From Paracoccaceae bacterium (GTDB taxonomy: Bacteria; Pseudomonadota; Alphaproteobacteria; Rhodobacterales; Rhodobacteraceae), in the NCBI GenBank assembly GCA_029265455.1, contig JAJUJF010000013.1:1-34895 (forward strand): a stretch of DNA of 34,895 nt. Direction: 5' to 3'. The position numbers were made by a program, and so were the translations under genes. Position 1 is the stretch's first letter. Each line of letters begins with the position of its first letter. Shown piece by piece: positions 19,692-28,151 of the stretch. The notes under the pieces are model-generated. The model was not told the DNA's origin and searched no databases. It saw only the letters and a program-made list of their open reading frames with translations.

Positions 19692-22600
19692 GTGAGCAGG
19701 TGATGACCCGCGATCAGGTGACGCGCGAGCATTCCGCGGCACCGGCGCAGACAGCGCGCTCCACCCAGGCCAACCGGATCAGCGGCGGGTTCGTGGACCG
19801 TGCCCGGACGCTCCGGTTCACCTGGAACGGCAAGCAGCTCGAGGGCCATCCCGGTGATACCCTCGCCTCCGCCCTCATCGCCAACGGGGTGCGGCTGGTC
19901 GGCCGGTCGTTCAAATACCACCGCCCGCGCGGGATCTTCTCCGCCGGGTCGGAGGAGCCGAACGCGCTCGTCCAGCTCCGCCGCGGCGCGGCCCAGGAGC
20001 CGAACACGCGCGCGACGACGGTCGAGCTCTTCGACGGGCTCCATGCCACCAGCCAGAACCACCGCGGCTCCCTCGAACACGACCTGATGGCGGTGAACGA
20101 TCTCCTGTCGCCGTTCCTGACGGCAGGGTTCTATTACAAGACCTTCATGTGGCCGAAGAGCTTCTGGGAAAAGGTCTACGAGCCGGCGATCCGCGCATCG
20201 GCGGGCCTCGGGCGGCTCTCGGGCGAACCCGACCCGGACGTCTATGACCACGGATTCCTCCACTGCGACCTCCTGATCATCGGTGCCGGTCCCGCGGGAC
20301 TCGCGGCGGCGCTCGCGGCGGGCCGCGCCGGGCTGCGCGTGATCCTCGCCGACGAGGACTTCCGCCTCGGCGGGCGGCTCAATTCGGAGACCTATACGGT
20401 CGACGACATGTTCGGCGCCGACTGGGCGGCCCGAACCGTTGCCGAACTCGGCTCAATGGAAAACGTGCGGGTGATGCCCCGCACCACCGTCTATGGCGCA
20501 TTCGATCACGGCATCTACGGTGCCCTCGAGCGCAAGACCGATCATCTTCCGTCGTCGGACGGGAGGCCCCGGCAGGTCCTGTGGCGTGTATACTCCCGGC
20601 GCGCCCTGTTGACTGCCGGGGCGACCGAACGCTCGATTGCCTTCGGCAACAATGACCGGCCCGGCGTGATGCTGGCGGGTGCCGTGCGCACCTATGTCAA
20701 CCGGTTCGGCGCGACCCCCGGCCGGCGCGTCGCCGTCTTCACCAACAACGATGACGGCTGGCGCACGGCGCGGGATCTCGCGGCGCGGGGCGTCGAGATC
20801 GCCGCCGTCATCGACTCGCGCGGCAGCGGCCCGCAGCAGACCGACGGGCTGCGCGTCGAGCGCGGCCGGCGCATCATCGACACGGCAGGGCGCAAGGGGC
20901 TGAAGAGCATCACCCTCGACAATGGTGCCCGGATCGATGCCGACTGCCTCGCCGTCGCGGGCGGCTGGTCGCCGAACGTCCATCTCACCTGCCACATGCG
21001 GGGCCGGCCGGTCTGGCGCGACGACATCGCCGCCTTCGTCCCCGGTGGCGACCTGCCGCCCGGAATGGTCGTTGCCGGAGCGGCGAACGGGACGATGACG
21101 CTCGCCGCTGCTCTCCGTGACGGTCATGAGGCCGCCGGGAAGATCGCGGCCGATCTCGGGCGTGCGCCGGGCAGCGGGTCGGCGCCACGCGCTTCGGACG
21201 AGGCCTTCGCCATCACCCCGCTCTGGCATGTGGGCGAGAGCAGGAAGCGCGCCTGGATCGACCAGCAGAACGACGTCACGACCAAGGACGTGCGCCAGTC
21301 CCATATGGACGGGTTCCGCGCGGTCGAGCATCTCAAGCGCTACACGACGCTCGGCATGGCGACCGATCAGGGCAAGACGGCGAACATCCTCGGCCTCGCG
21401 GTGATGGCGGAGATCACCGGCCGCACGATCCCCGAGACCGGCACCACCATCTTCCGCCCGCCCTTCACGCCGGTGCCCATCGGTGCCTTCGCGGGCCGTG
21501 CGCGCGGAAAGGACTTCCGTCCCTACCGCCTCACGCCGAGCCACAAGTGGGCTGCGGAACAGGGCGCCACCTTCGTCACGACCGGAATGTGGCTGCGCGC
21601 CCAGTGGTTCGCGCGGCCGGGCGAGAAGGGCTGGCGCGACAGCGTCGATCGCGAGGTGCGGATGACCCGCTCCTCGGTCGGCATCTGCGACGTCACCACG
21701 CTTGGCAAGATCGACATCCAGGGACGCGACGCGGCCGAGTTCCTGAACCGGGTCTACGCCAACGCGTTCAAGAAACTCGCGGTCGGCAAGGTCCGTTACG
21801 GCCTCATGCTCCGCGAGGACGGTTTCGCCTATGACGACGGCACCACGGCGCGGCTCTCCGAGACGCATTTCGTGATGACGACGACGACGGCGAACGCGGT
21901 CCTCGTCTTCCGCAACCTCGAGTTCGCACGCCAGTGTCTCTGGCCCGATCTCGACGTGCATCTGATCTCGACCACCGACGGCTGGGCGCAGTTCGCGGTG
22001 GCGGGTCCGAACAGCCGGGCGCTGCTGAGCAAGGTCGTGGACAATGTCGACCTCTCGAACGAGGCCTTCCCCTTCATGGCCTGCACCGAATGCACGGTGT
22101 TCGGCGGCACGCCGGCGCGGCTCTTCCGCATCTCCTTCTCGGGCGAACTCGCCTACGAGATCGCGGTTCCGGCGCGCTATGGGGACGCGATGATCCGGGG
22201 GCTGATGAAGGCGGGCGAGGAATTCGATGTCGTCCCCTACGGCACCGAGGCGCTCGGCGTCATGCGGATCGAGAAGGGTCATGCCGCAGGCAACGAGATC
22301 AATGGCCAGACCACGGCGGCGATGCTCGGCATGGGCGGCATGGTGTCGAAGAAGAAGGACTCGATCGGCTCGAAACTCTCCGAGCGGCCGGAAATGAACC
22401 GCGAGGACGACTTGCGGCTGGTGGGTTTCCATCCGGTCGACCGCTCCATGCAGCTGAATGCGGGCGCGCATTTCCTCAACAAGGGCGATCCCGCCGACAT
22501 GGCGCATGATCAGGGCTGGATGACCTCGGTCGCCTATTCGCCGGAGCTTGGCCATTCGGTCGGCCTCGGTTTCCTCAAGCGTGGCCAGGACCGGATGGGC

Positions 22601-22702
22601 GAGATCGTTCGTGCCTATGACCCGGTGCGCGGCAAGGACTACGAGGTGAGGGTCGTCGCACCGCAACATATCGATCCGGAAGGGAAGCGCCAGCATGCGT
22701 GA
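19688..22702 (+). CDS. soxA: Sarcosine oxidase/N-methylglutamate dehydrogenase alpha-type subunit (SoxA/MgdC)
   Basis: 1004 residues, the usual size. Residues about 40-105 are a cysteine-free ferredoxin-like fold (GHPGDTLASALIANG, GRSFKYHRPRGIFSAG). A dinucleotide-binding domain starts near 194 (LLIIGAGPAGLAAALAAGRAG). The C-terminal about 380 residues are a GcvT-like folate-binding domain (GICDVTTLGKIDIQGRDAAEF, RISFSGELAYEIAVP, GTEALGVMRIEKGHAAG). The enzyme can thus pass the oxidised methyl carbon to tetrahydrofolate. It overlaps soxD by four bases and soxG by eight. Confidence 0.95.
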   Translation: MSEQVMTRDQVTREHSAAPAQTARSTQANRISGGFVDRARTLRFTWNGKQLEGHPGDTLASALIANGVRLVGRSFKYHRPRGIFSAGSEEPNALVQLRRGAAQEPNTRATTVELFDGLHATSQNHRGSLEHDLMAVNDLLSPFLTAGFYYKTFMWPKSFWEKVYEPAIRASAGLGRLSGEPDPDVYDHGFLHCDLLIIGAGPAGLAAALAAGRAGLRVILADEDFRLGGRLNSETYTVDDMFGADWAARTVAELGSMENVRVMPRTTVYGAFDHGIYGALERKTDHLPSSDGRPRQVLWRVYSRRALLTAGATERSIAFGNNDRPGVMLAGAVRTYVNRFGATPGRRVAVFTNNDDGWRTARDLAARGVEIAAVIDSRGSGPQQTDGLRVERGRRIIDTAGRKGLKSITLDNGARIDADCLAVAGGWSPNVHLTCHMRGRPVWRDDIAAFVPGGDLPPGMVVAGAANGTMTLAAALRDGHEAAGKIAADLGRAPGSGSAPRASDEAFAITPLWHVGESRKRAWIDQQNDVTTKDVRQSHMDGFRAVEHLKRYTTLGMATDQGKTANILGLAVMAEITGRTIPETGTTIFRPPFTPVPIGAFAGRARGKDFRPYRLTPSHKWAAEQGATFVTTGMWLRAQWFARPGEKGWRDSVDREVRMTRSSVGICDVTTLGKIDIQGRDAAEFLNRVYANAFKKLAVGKVRYGLMLREDGFAYDDGTTARLSETHFVMTTTTANAVLVFRNLEFARQCLWPDLDVHLISTTDGWAQFAVAGPNSRALLSKVVDNVDLSNEAFPFMACTECTVFGGTPARLFRISFSGELAYEIAVPARYGDAMIRGLMKAGEEFDVVPYGTEALGVMRIEKGHAAGNEINGQTTAAMLGMGGMVSKKKDSIGSKLSERPEMNREDDLRLVGFHPVDRSMQLNAGAHFLNKGDPADMAHDQGWMTSVAYSPELGHSVGLGFLKRGQDRMGEIVRAYDPVRGKDYEVRVVAPQHIDPEGKRQHA

Positions 22703-23264
22703 ATTCCGTCTGACCGCCACCCCGCCGCTTGCCGGCACCAATCGCCGCTTCGGCCAGAACCGCATCGTCGCGCGCACCGATCTCGCCCTGGTCTCGGTCG
22801 CGGTGCCGCTCGGCGGCGAGGCGGCCCTCGCCGAGGCCTTCACCCAGAACTGGGGCATCGATCTCCCGGCGCCGAAACTCAGCACCGGCAGCGACAGGAT
22901 GCGCGCCGTCCGGACTGCGCCGGACCAGATGATGCTGATCTTCCCGCATGAGACGCCGGATGCGGAGGTGGTGGTGCAGAGTGCCCTCGACGGCCGTGGC
23001 TATACCACCGATCAGACCGATGTCTGGGCGATCCTCGAGGTGAGCGGCCCCGGAGTCCTCAGGGCGCTCGAGCGGATCTGTCCGCTTGATCTCGACCCCG
23101 AGGCCTTTCCGATCGGCGCCTTCGCGCGGACGGTGATGGAGCACATGGCGGCGATGATCCTGCGCACCGGCGACGACCGGTTCCTGCTCATGGGTGCAAG
23201 TTCGTCGGCAGGCTCGTTCCTCGAGGAGATCGAGCGTTCGTTCGCCTATACGGCCGCCGCCTGA
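22695..23264 (+). CDS. soxG: Sarcosine oxidase/N-methylglutamate dehydrogenase gamma-type subunit (SoxG/MgdD)
   Basis: 189 residues, the last gene of the sox operon, starting eight bases inside the soxA end. It resembles a degenerate GcvT half-domain, as expected for SoxG, with TDVWAILEVSGPGVLRALER, ICPLDLDPEAFPIGAFARTV and the C-terminal GSFLEEIERSF. It is a structural partner of the alpha subunit in the known tetramer. It is followed by a strong bidirectional hairpin terminator. Confidence 0.88.
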   Translation: MREFRLTATPPLAGTNRRFGQNRIVARTDLALVSVAVPLGGEAALAEAFTQNWGIDLPAPKLSTGSDRMRAVRTAPDQMMLIFPHETPDAEVVVQSALDGRGYTTDQTDVWAILEVSGPGVLRALERICPLDLDPEAFPIGAFARTVMEHMAAMILRTGDDRFLLMGASSSAGSFLEEIERSFAYTAAA

Positions 23265-23327
23265 TCTCCGGCCGGAAAATCCTGTGGTCCGCGAATGCCG
23301 CCGCAGAAATCGCGACATGACGAAAGC

Positions 23328-23360
23328 CGCGGCCGCCCGATCGGGCGGCCGCGTGCTTTT
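23328..23360. terminator. Bidirectional intrinsic terminator between soxG and gntR
   Basis: A perfect 26-base palindrome at 23328-23353, made of CGCGGCCGCCCGA and its mirror complement, is followed by TGCTTTT on the plus strand. On the minus strand it is followed by GGCTTTCG, a shorter T-run. It separates the convergent soxG (ends 23264) and the GntR gene (ends 23384), so it probably stops both. Confidence 0.85.
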
Positions 23361-23383
23361 CGGCGGGGCGGGACGGGGAGCCT

Positions 23384-24058
23384 TCAGGTGTCGGCCGCAC
23401 GGGTGAGCGAGAGGCGCGCCGTGCCCAGATGCTCCTTCATGTGGTTGGCCGCTTCCTCCGCCGCCCGGGCGCGAATCGCATCAAGTATCTGACGATGCTG
23501 GCGATTATAGGTGGTGATGATCTCCCGATCGAGTGTCATCCGCGTCATTCGCGTCCATTCCTCCCGCGTACGGACGGCACTGATGTGGCGAATCATCCAG
23601 ATGAGCAGATTGTTGCGGGTAGCCATCGCAAGACCGGTATGGAATTCGGTATCGAGTTCCGCGAAGGCGGAGGGATCTTCAGGATTCTCTTCCATCTTGT
23701 CGCAGAGCTTCTCGAGCTCGTCGAAATCCTCGCGCCGGCCCTGGAGGACGCAGAGGCGACAGATATGCGGCTCGAGGGCGAATCGCGCATCGACGAGCTC
23801 GAGCGGCCCCGCATGGGCCACGACGTCGGCACCGACATCCTCCCGCTGATAGGTGACATAGGTTCCGCTTCCGGGGCGCGTCTGCAGAAGTCCTTCGCCC
23901 TCGAGCTGCTGCAGGGCGTCGCGCAGGGTGTTGCGCGCGACCCCGAATCGCTCGGCCAGGACCCGGGACGCGGGAAGCCGGTCGTGGAGGAGGTAGTTCC
24001 CCTTCATGATTTCGCGCCTCATGTGAGCCGCAATCTCCGCCGATCCCATCTTGCTCAT
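23384..24058 (-). CDS. FadR-family GntR transcriptional regulator
   Basis: 224 residues from the ATG at 24058 (MSKMGSAEIAAHM). The winged helix-turn-helix covers about residues 5-70, with LAERFGVARNTLRDALQQLE and LLQTRPGSGTYV. The FCD ligand domain follows with the metal-binding pattern LDTEFH, HRQILDAI and NHMKEHL. Such regulators usually repress a neighbouring catabolic operon until a small acid binds. It is divergent from the flavoenzyme-GS-glxBCD operon across 172 bases. The frame is open for 58 more upstream codons, which I judge non-coding because they lie on the intergenic region. Confidence 0.9.
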   Translation of the reverse strand: MSKMGSAEIAAHMRREIMKGNYLLHDRLPASRVLAERFGVARNTLRDALQQLEGEGLLQTRPGSGTYVTYQREDVGADVVAHAGPLELVDARFALEPHICRLCVLQGRREDFDELEKLCDKMEENPEDPSAFAELDTEFHTGLAMATRNNLLIWMIRHISAVRTREEWTRMTRMTLDREIITTYNRQHRQILDAIRARAAEEAANHMKEHLGTARLSLTRAADT

Positions 24059-24230
24059 CGCCCCATCCGCCAAACTGATCCAGAATTGCTCCAAATATGG
24101 CCCGGTTGGGGGGAAAGTCCAGTGTTTTGGAATAATAGAGGTTGATTTTTGGTTCGGCAGTGGCGCATGGTTCTGCTCAGGCGGAGACGGCCCGCCGCGG
24201 ACGACTTGCTTGCAGGGAGCACTAAGACGC
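24059..24230. promoter_or_regulatory. Divergent control region of gntR and the flavoenzyme-GS-glxBCD operon
   Basis: 172 bases, AT-richer in the middle (about 24121-24150) than the surrounding coding sequence. It must hold both promoters and the GntR operator. On the minus strand TATTAT (24137-24132) with a weak CTGCCG 17 bases before it could be the gntR promoter. On the plus strand TTGATT (24142-24147) has no good -10. No convincing FadR-type operator palindrome was found by eye. Confidence 0.45.
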
Positions 24231-25574
24231 ATGGCCTTTCCCGAACACGTAGATTACGTCATCGTCGGCGCCGGAATTCACGGCATGACGACGGCGTGGA
24301 AACTCGCCGAGCGGCTTCAGGAGCGCGGCGAGAAGGTCGAGGGCAGGATCATCATCCTCGACAAGGCGGGAGTCGCCGCAGGCGCGTCAGGCGTCGCTTG
24401 TGGCGTGGTTCGCAACAACTATTTCCAGCCGGCGATGCGCCGTCTGATGGCGCATTCGGTCGAGATCTGGGAGTCGGACCCGAAGGGTCTTTCCTACCAT
24501 CCGGTCGGCTACCTGCAGATCAGCTGCGAGGCGATGCGTGACGATGTCGGCACCATCTTCGCCCAGCAGCAGGCGATCGGCTACGACAGCGTGTTCATCG
24601 AGGGTGCGAACGCCTCGACGAAATACATGCGCGGAATCTTCGAGGACTGGCAGGCACAGGGAATCACCAGCGTCCTGCACGAGAAGCGCGGCGGTTACTC
24701 GAACCAGACCCGCACCATGTATGCCCTCGCCGACAAGGTCGAGAAGCTCGGTGTCCGGATCATGACCGGAGTGGAGGTCACCGGGTTCGAATCCGAGAAC
24801 GGGTCGAGCGCGATCCGGGCGGTGGAGACGAACAAGGGCCGGATCGGCTGCGAGCGGGTGATTATCGGGGCCGGCCCCTGGGTGCGCGACTTCTGGAAGA
24901 TGCTGGGCCTGCCGGACAAGATCACCATCAAGGACTATGATGGCGAGCTGCGGCACGGGGTCGACATGTGGCGCTACTGGCAGCTCGAGGAAGGCGTCCT
25001 GCTGCTCGATCCCGATCTCGGCCGCGCCAATGACGGCTCGATCCCGCCGGTCGTGCATGTCGACACCGATGCGCCGCTCTATTCCACGGTCGACGGCTCG
25101 CTGATCACCGACGAGATGTGGGGGATCTACTACAAGCCCGACTGGCATTTCGGCGGCATCCAGGGCGGAGCCGCTCCCTACAAGGTCGACAAGCCGGCCG
25201 ACGAGGTTCAGGTCGATCCCTACGGTCCGGCGAGTCCCGAATTCGTCGCCTCTCCCGAATTCGCCCACATGTGGGTCTCGGCGCTGGCGCACTGCCAGAA
25301 GCGCTACGAGGGGCAGATGGGCAAGTACCATCACGAGCCCTCGGGAGGCATCGGCTGCTTCACCCCCGACAGCTTCCCGGTCTTCGACCATTTCCATGAG
25401 AATGCGACCGTGATCGCCGACAGCAATCATGGCTGGAAGATGATTGGCGTCGGTCATCTGATTGCCGACGAGGTTCTGGGCACCACGCAGGAACTGCTGG
25501 AGCCCTTCCGGTTCGCCCGTTTCGAAAAGGGCGATCTGCATCCCGTCTCGAACAGCCCGTATCCGTGGAGCTGA
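24231..25574 (+). CDS. DAO-family FAD-dependent oxidoreductase
   Basis: 447 residues from the ATG at 24231, preceded by GGGAG. The N-terminus has the FAD Rossmann motif YVIVGAGIHGMTTAWKL, and GVAAGASGVACGVVRNNY follows as in glycine/D-amino-acid oxidases. The C-terminal GGIGCFTPDSFPVFD and SNHGWKMIGVGHLIAD are typical of this fold. It is not SoxB: it lacks the VRHDAVAWGYA covalent-FMN segment. It would oxidise a secondary amine or amino acid. Placed first in the operon with the GS-like ligase, 41 bases upstream of it. The substrate is unknown; an N-methyl amine or a pathway intermediate is likely. Confidence 0.85.
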   Translation: MAFPEHVDYVIVGAGIHGMTTAWKLAERLQERGEKVEGRIIILDKAGVAAGASGVACGVVRNNYFQPAMRRLMAHSVEIWESDPKGLSYHPVGYLQISCEAMRDDVGTIFAQQQAIGYDSVFIEGANASTKYMRGIFEDWQAQGITSVLHEKRGGYSNQTRTMYALADKVEKLGVRIMTGVEVTGFESENGSSAIRAVETNKGRIGCERVIIGAGPWVRDFWKMLGLPDKITIKDYDGELRHGVDMWRYWQLEEGVLLLDPDLGRANDGSIPPVVHVDTDAPLYSTVDGSLITDEMWGIYYKPDWHFGGIQGGAAPYKVDKPADEVQVDPYGPASPEFVASPEFAHMWVSALAHCQKRYEGQMGKYHHEPSGGIGCFTPDSFPVFDHFHENATVIADSNHGWKMIGVGHLIADEVLGTTQELLEPFRFARFEKGDLHPVSNSPYPWS

Positions 25575-25615
25575 GGGCGGTTCGGACAACCAATATCAAC
25601 AGGGAGTAAACGCGG

Positions 25616-27151
25616 ATGCTGCAGAGCGTGGTAGAGACGAATTCGACTGGCTCGAAATCCCCCAAGCGTTCCAGGCCGCCGATGGACATCGAGGCTTTCG
25701 TCGACGCCGAAGGTCGGGACGCGAAGATCAAGGAAGTCCGCAAGAAGATCGACGAACTCGGAATCGAATACCTCTATCTCCAGTTCGTGTCGGTGACCGG
25801 CCGGATCATGGGCAAGGGTATCCCGGCCGACCACTGGGAAAATGTCGCGAAGAAGGGCTTCCAGCTCGTCTACGGCGCGACCATGAACCTGTTCCTCAAC
25901 CGGCAGGGCGAGTATCTGGGCTACGGCCCCGAGGCGGCCGAGCTCATCGGCATCCCCGAGCCCGAGACCTTCATGCAGTTGCCGTGGGCACCGGAGATCG
26001 GCCGGTTCTTCTGCACCCTCTTCCGCAACCGCGAGGAGAGGGAAAACCCCGGCGCCTATCTGACCTCCGACTGCCGCGGCAACCTGCGCCGGCTGCATGA
26101 CGAATTCCACAAGAAGCACGGGCTGCGCCTCCGGATGGGGACCGAGCCCGAGATGATGTGGCTGAAGTTCGACGAGAACGGTAAGCCGCGGGACGGCGTC
26201 TCCGATCCCAACTGCTACCACATCTCGCAGTTCGAGATGCTGCGGCCGGTGTCGCTCCAGGTCATCCGGTACGCCCGCAAGATGGGCCTCGACATGGTCC
26301 AGGGCGACCATGAGGACGCCCCGGGCCAGCTCGAACTCAACTGGATGTATGATGACGTCCTGCGCAACGCCGATCGTCTGACGACCTATCGCCAGATCTG
26401 TACCCAGGTCGCGCGCGAGCAGGGCATTTTCGCCTGTTTCATGACCAAGCCGTTCATGGGCGTCTCCGCCTCCGGCTGCCATCACAACATGAGCCTCTGG
26501 CGCGGCGGCGAAGACCACTTCGTGAAATGCGGCAACGATCCCGACCGGCTGCCCGGCATGGAAGACAACTACATGTACGTCCAGGGTGGCGAGAACACCT
26601 TCATGCCGGATACCGACGACCCGCAGATGCCGGGCAAGGAAGGGCTGAAGGCGATCGGCGGCATCGTCCATCACCTCAATGCGCTTACCGCGATCGGCTG
26701 CTCGACGGTGAACTCCTACCGCCGGCTCTGGGACACGGGCTTCTGGGCACCCATCTTCTCCGACTGGGGCTTCCAGAACCGCACCACCGGACTGCGGGTC
26801 TCGGCGCCCGGCCGGTTCGAATACCGCTCGGTCGACTCGATGGTGAACCCCTATCTGATGGGGTCGACCATCCTGGCTGCTGCCGATGACGGACTCGAGA
26901 ACAATCTCGATCCGGGCGAGCCGGAGGAGCGCAACATCTACGAGGCGATGGAAGCCGGAAAGCAGGTCAAGCGCCTGCCGATGAGCCTCGGCGAGGCGCT
27001 CGAGGCGCTGCGCCAGGACAAGGTCGTCCAGCGCGGTCTGCCTGGCGAGATGTACCGCCTCTACGACGAGTACAAGAGCGACGAGTGGGCCCGGTTCATG
27101 GCCACCGTCACCGAATGGGACAAGGACACGTACATGGAGTACCTGCCCTGA
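25616..27151 (+). CDS. Glutamine-synthetase-family ligase, candidate gamma-glutamylamide synthetase
   Basis: 511 residues of the GS fold. Metal and nucleotide residues are kept: E177 and E179 in GTEPEMMWLKF, E233 and E240 in HEDAPGQLELNW, H289 in ASGCHHNMSLW, and E402 in GRFEYRSVD, with NSYRRLW and NPYL nearby. The ammonium-site Asp of true glutamine synthetases (in FDGSS) has no counterpart; the region reads VYGATMNLFLN. This suggests an amine as second substrate. It differs visibly from the GlnT/GmaS type I know, which opens with a KGIKYF-like segment and carries HFH where this has HHN. Its context before glxBCD supports gamma-glutamyl-methylamide synthesis or a similar reaction. The first 22 residues are low complexity. 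Confidence 0.82.
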   Translation: MLQSVVETNSTGSKSPKRSRPPMDIEAFVDAEGRDAKIKEVRKKIDELGIEYLYLQFVSVTGRIMGKGIPADHWENVAKKGFQLVYGATMNLFLNRQGEYLGYGPEAAELIGIPEPETFMQLPWAPEIGRFFCTLFRNREERENPGAYLTSDCRGNLRRLHDEFHKKHGLRLRMGTEPEMMWLKFDENGKPRDGVSDPNCYHISQFEMLRPVSLQVIRYARKMGLDMVQGDHEDAPGQLELNWMYDDVLRNADRLTTYRQICTQVAREQGIFACFMTKPFMGVSASGCHHNMSLWRGGEDHFVKCGNDPDRLPGMEDNYMYVQGGENTFMPDTDDPQMPGKEGLKAIGGIVHHLNALTAIGCSTVNSYRRLWDTGFWAPIFSDWGFQNRTTGLRVSAPGRFEYRSVDSMVNPYLMGSTILAAADDGLENNLDPGEPEERNIYEAMEAGKQVKRLPMSLGEALEALRQDKVVQRGLPGEMYRLYDEYKSDEWARFMATVTEWDKDTYMEYLP

Positions 27152-27158
27152 CCTTGCC

Positions 27159-27183
27159 GGCGGCAGGGAAGTTCCCTGCCGCC
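27159..27183 (+). promoter_or_regulatory. Intercistronic hairpin between the GS-like gene and glxB
   Basis: GGCGGCAGGGAA and TTCCCTGCCGCC form a 12-base perfect stem around a single base (in practice a ten-base stem with a five-base loop). It begins eight bases after the GS stop and ends 32 bases before glxB. No T-run follows, so it more likely shapes transcript stability or relative expression than stops transcription. Confidence 0.55.
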
Positions 27184-27215
27184 ACCGTTCATCCAAGTTA
27201 GGAGATACCCAGCAG

Positions 27216-28151
27216 ATGTGCGGAATTGCCGGAATCATTCATCGAGGCAAGAGCGCCAACATCGGGGCGCAGATGACCTCGATGCTGCAGGCGCTGAAGC
27301 ACCGGGGACCGGACAGCACCGGTTACGCTGTCTACGGCGCCGGAAACCCTGAAGATTACGTCATGCGGCTCAAGATCGCCGAGGCGCAGGACCTGGGTCG
27401 CGGCAGCGGCGTCCGGGACCTGCTCGACGCCCGGATCGAGAAGATCGACGCCATCCTCGAGCAGCACGGCGCAAAGGTGAAGTCGAAGGAGCGGGTGCGT
27501 CCCTATGCGCTGCGCTACGTGATGGCGCACGAAGGCGACACCGCTGCGCTGGCCGAGCATATCGAGGAGGTCGAGGGCGTCGAGATCCTGTCGCTTGGCA
27601 ACTCGCTCGAGCTCATCAAGGACCTGGGCGATGCCTCGGTCGTGGCGGAGGCCTACGGACTGCAGGAATTCTCGGGTACGCACGGCATCGGTCATACCCG
27701 GATGGCGACGGAATCCGACGTCGACATCAAGTCCGCTCACCCGTACTGGGCCTTCCCCTACAATGACGTTTCGGTCGTCCATAACGGCCAGATCACCAAC
27801 TACTGGTCGCTGCGTCGCGAACTGGAACGCAAGGGGCATCGCTTCCAGTCGAATTGTGACAGCGAACTGCTGGCAGTATATGTTGCCCATGGCCTCGCAA
27901 ACGGGGTCAGCCTTGAAGACATATTGAGGAAGTCCATCGAAGAGATTGATGGAGTATTCACTTATTTCGTAGCTACCAAGGACCAGCTTGGCATGGCCAA
28001 GGATACCATGGCTGCGAAGCCGCTGGTTCTCTACGAGGGCGAGGACATGATCGCGCTGGCCTCCGAAGAGGTGGCGATACGCGCGATCCTTCCCCAGGAA
28101 ATCGACACCTACGATCCATACGACGAGGAGGTGCGGGTATGGCAAGTGTGA
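27216..28151 (+). CDS. glxB: Class II glutamine amidotransferase GlxB/MgsA (N-methylglutamate synthase-type)
   Basis: 311 residues. The N-terminus MCGIAGIIHRG exposes Cys2, the Ntn nucleophile. GIGHTRMATES, VVHNGQITNYWSLR and SNCDSELLAVYV are the other class II amidotransferase motifs. It matches the amidotransferase domain of glutamate synthase made as a separate protein, as in GlxB or MgsA. It would release the amine from the gamma-glutamyl compound and pass it to GlxD. The stretch from about 27870 to 27990 uses AT-rich codons (ATA, TTG, AGG, GTA) unlike the rest. It overlaps glxC by 13 bases. Confidence 0.9.
   Translation: MCGIAGIIHRGKSANIGAQMTSMLQALKHRGPDSTGYAVYGAGNPEDYVMRLKIAEAQDLGRGSGVRDLLDARIEKIDAILEQHGAKVKSKERVRPYALRYVMAHEGDTAALAEHIEEVEGVEILSLGNSLELIKDLGDASVVAEAYGLQEFSGTHGIGHTRMATESDVDIKSAHPYWAFPYNDVSVVHNGQITNYWSLRRELERKGHRFQSNCDSELLAVYVAHGLANGVSLEDILRKSIEEIDGVFTYFVATKDQLGMAKDTMAAKPLVLYEGEDMIALASEEVAIRAILPQEIDTYDPYDEEVRVWQV

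Noticed and set aside
20453-22885. An 810-codon minus-strand frame opposite soxA
   Set aside because: Antisense shadow; soxA carries clear domains along the entire stretch.
25454-27238. A 594-codon minus-strand frame opposite the GS-like gene
   Set aside because: Antisense shadow; the plus-strand product keeps all metal ligands of the GS fold.
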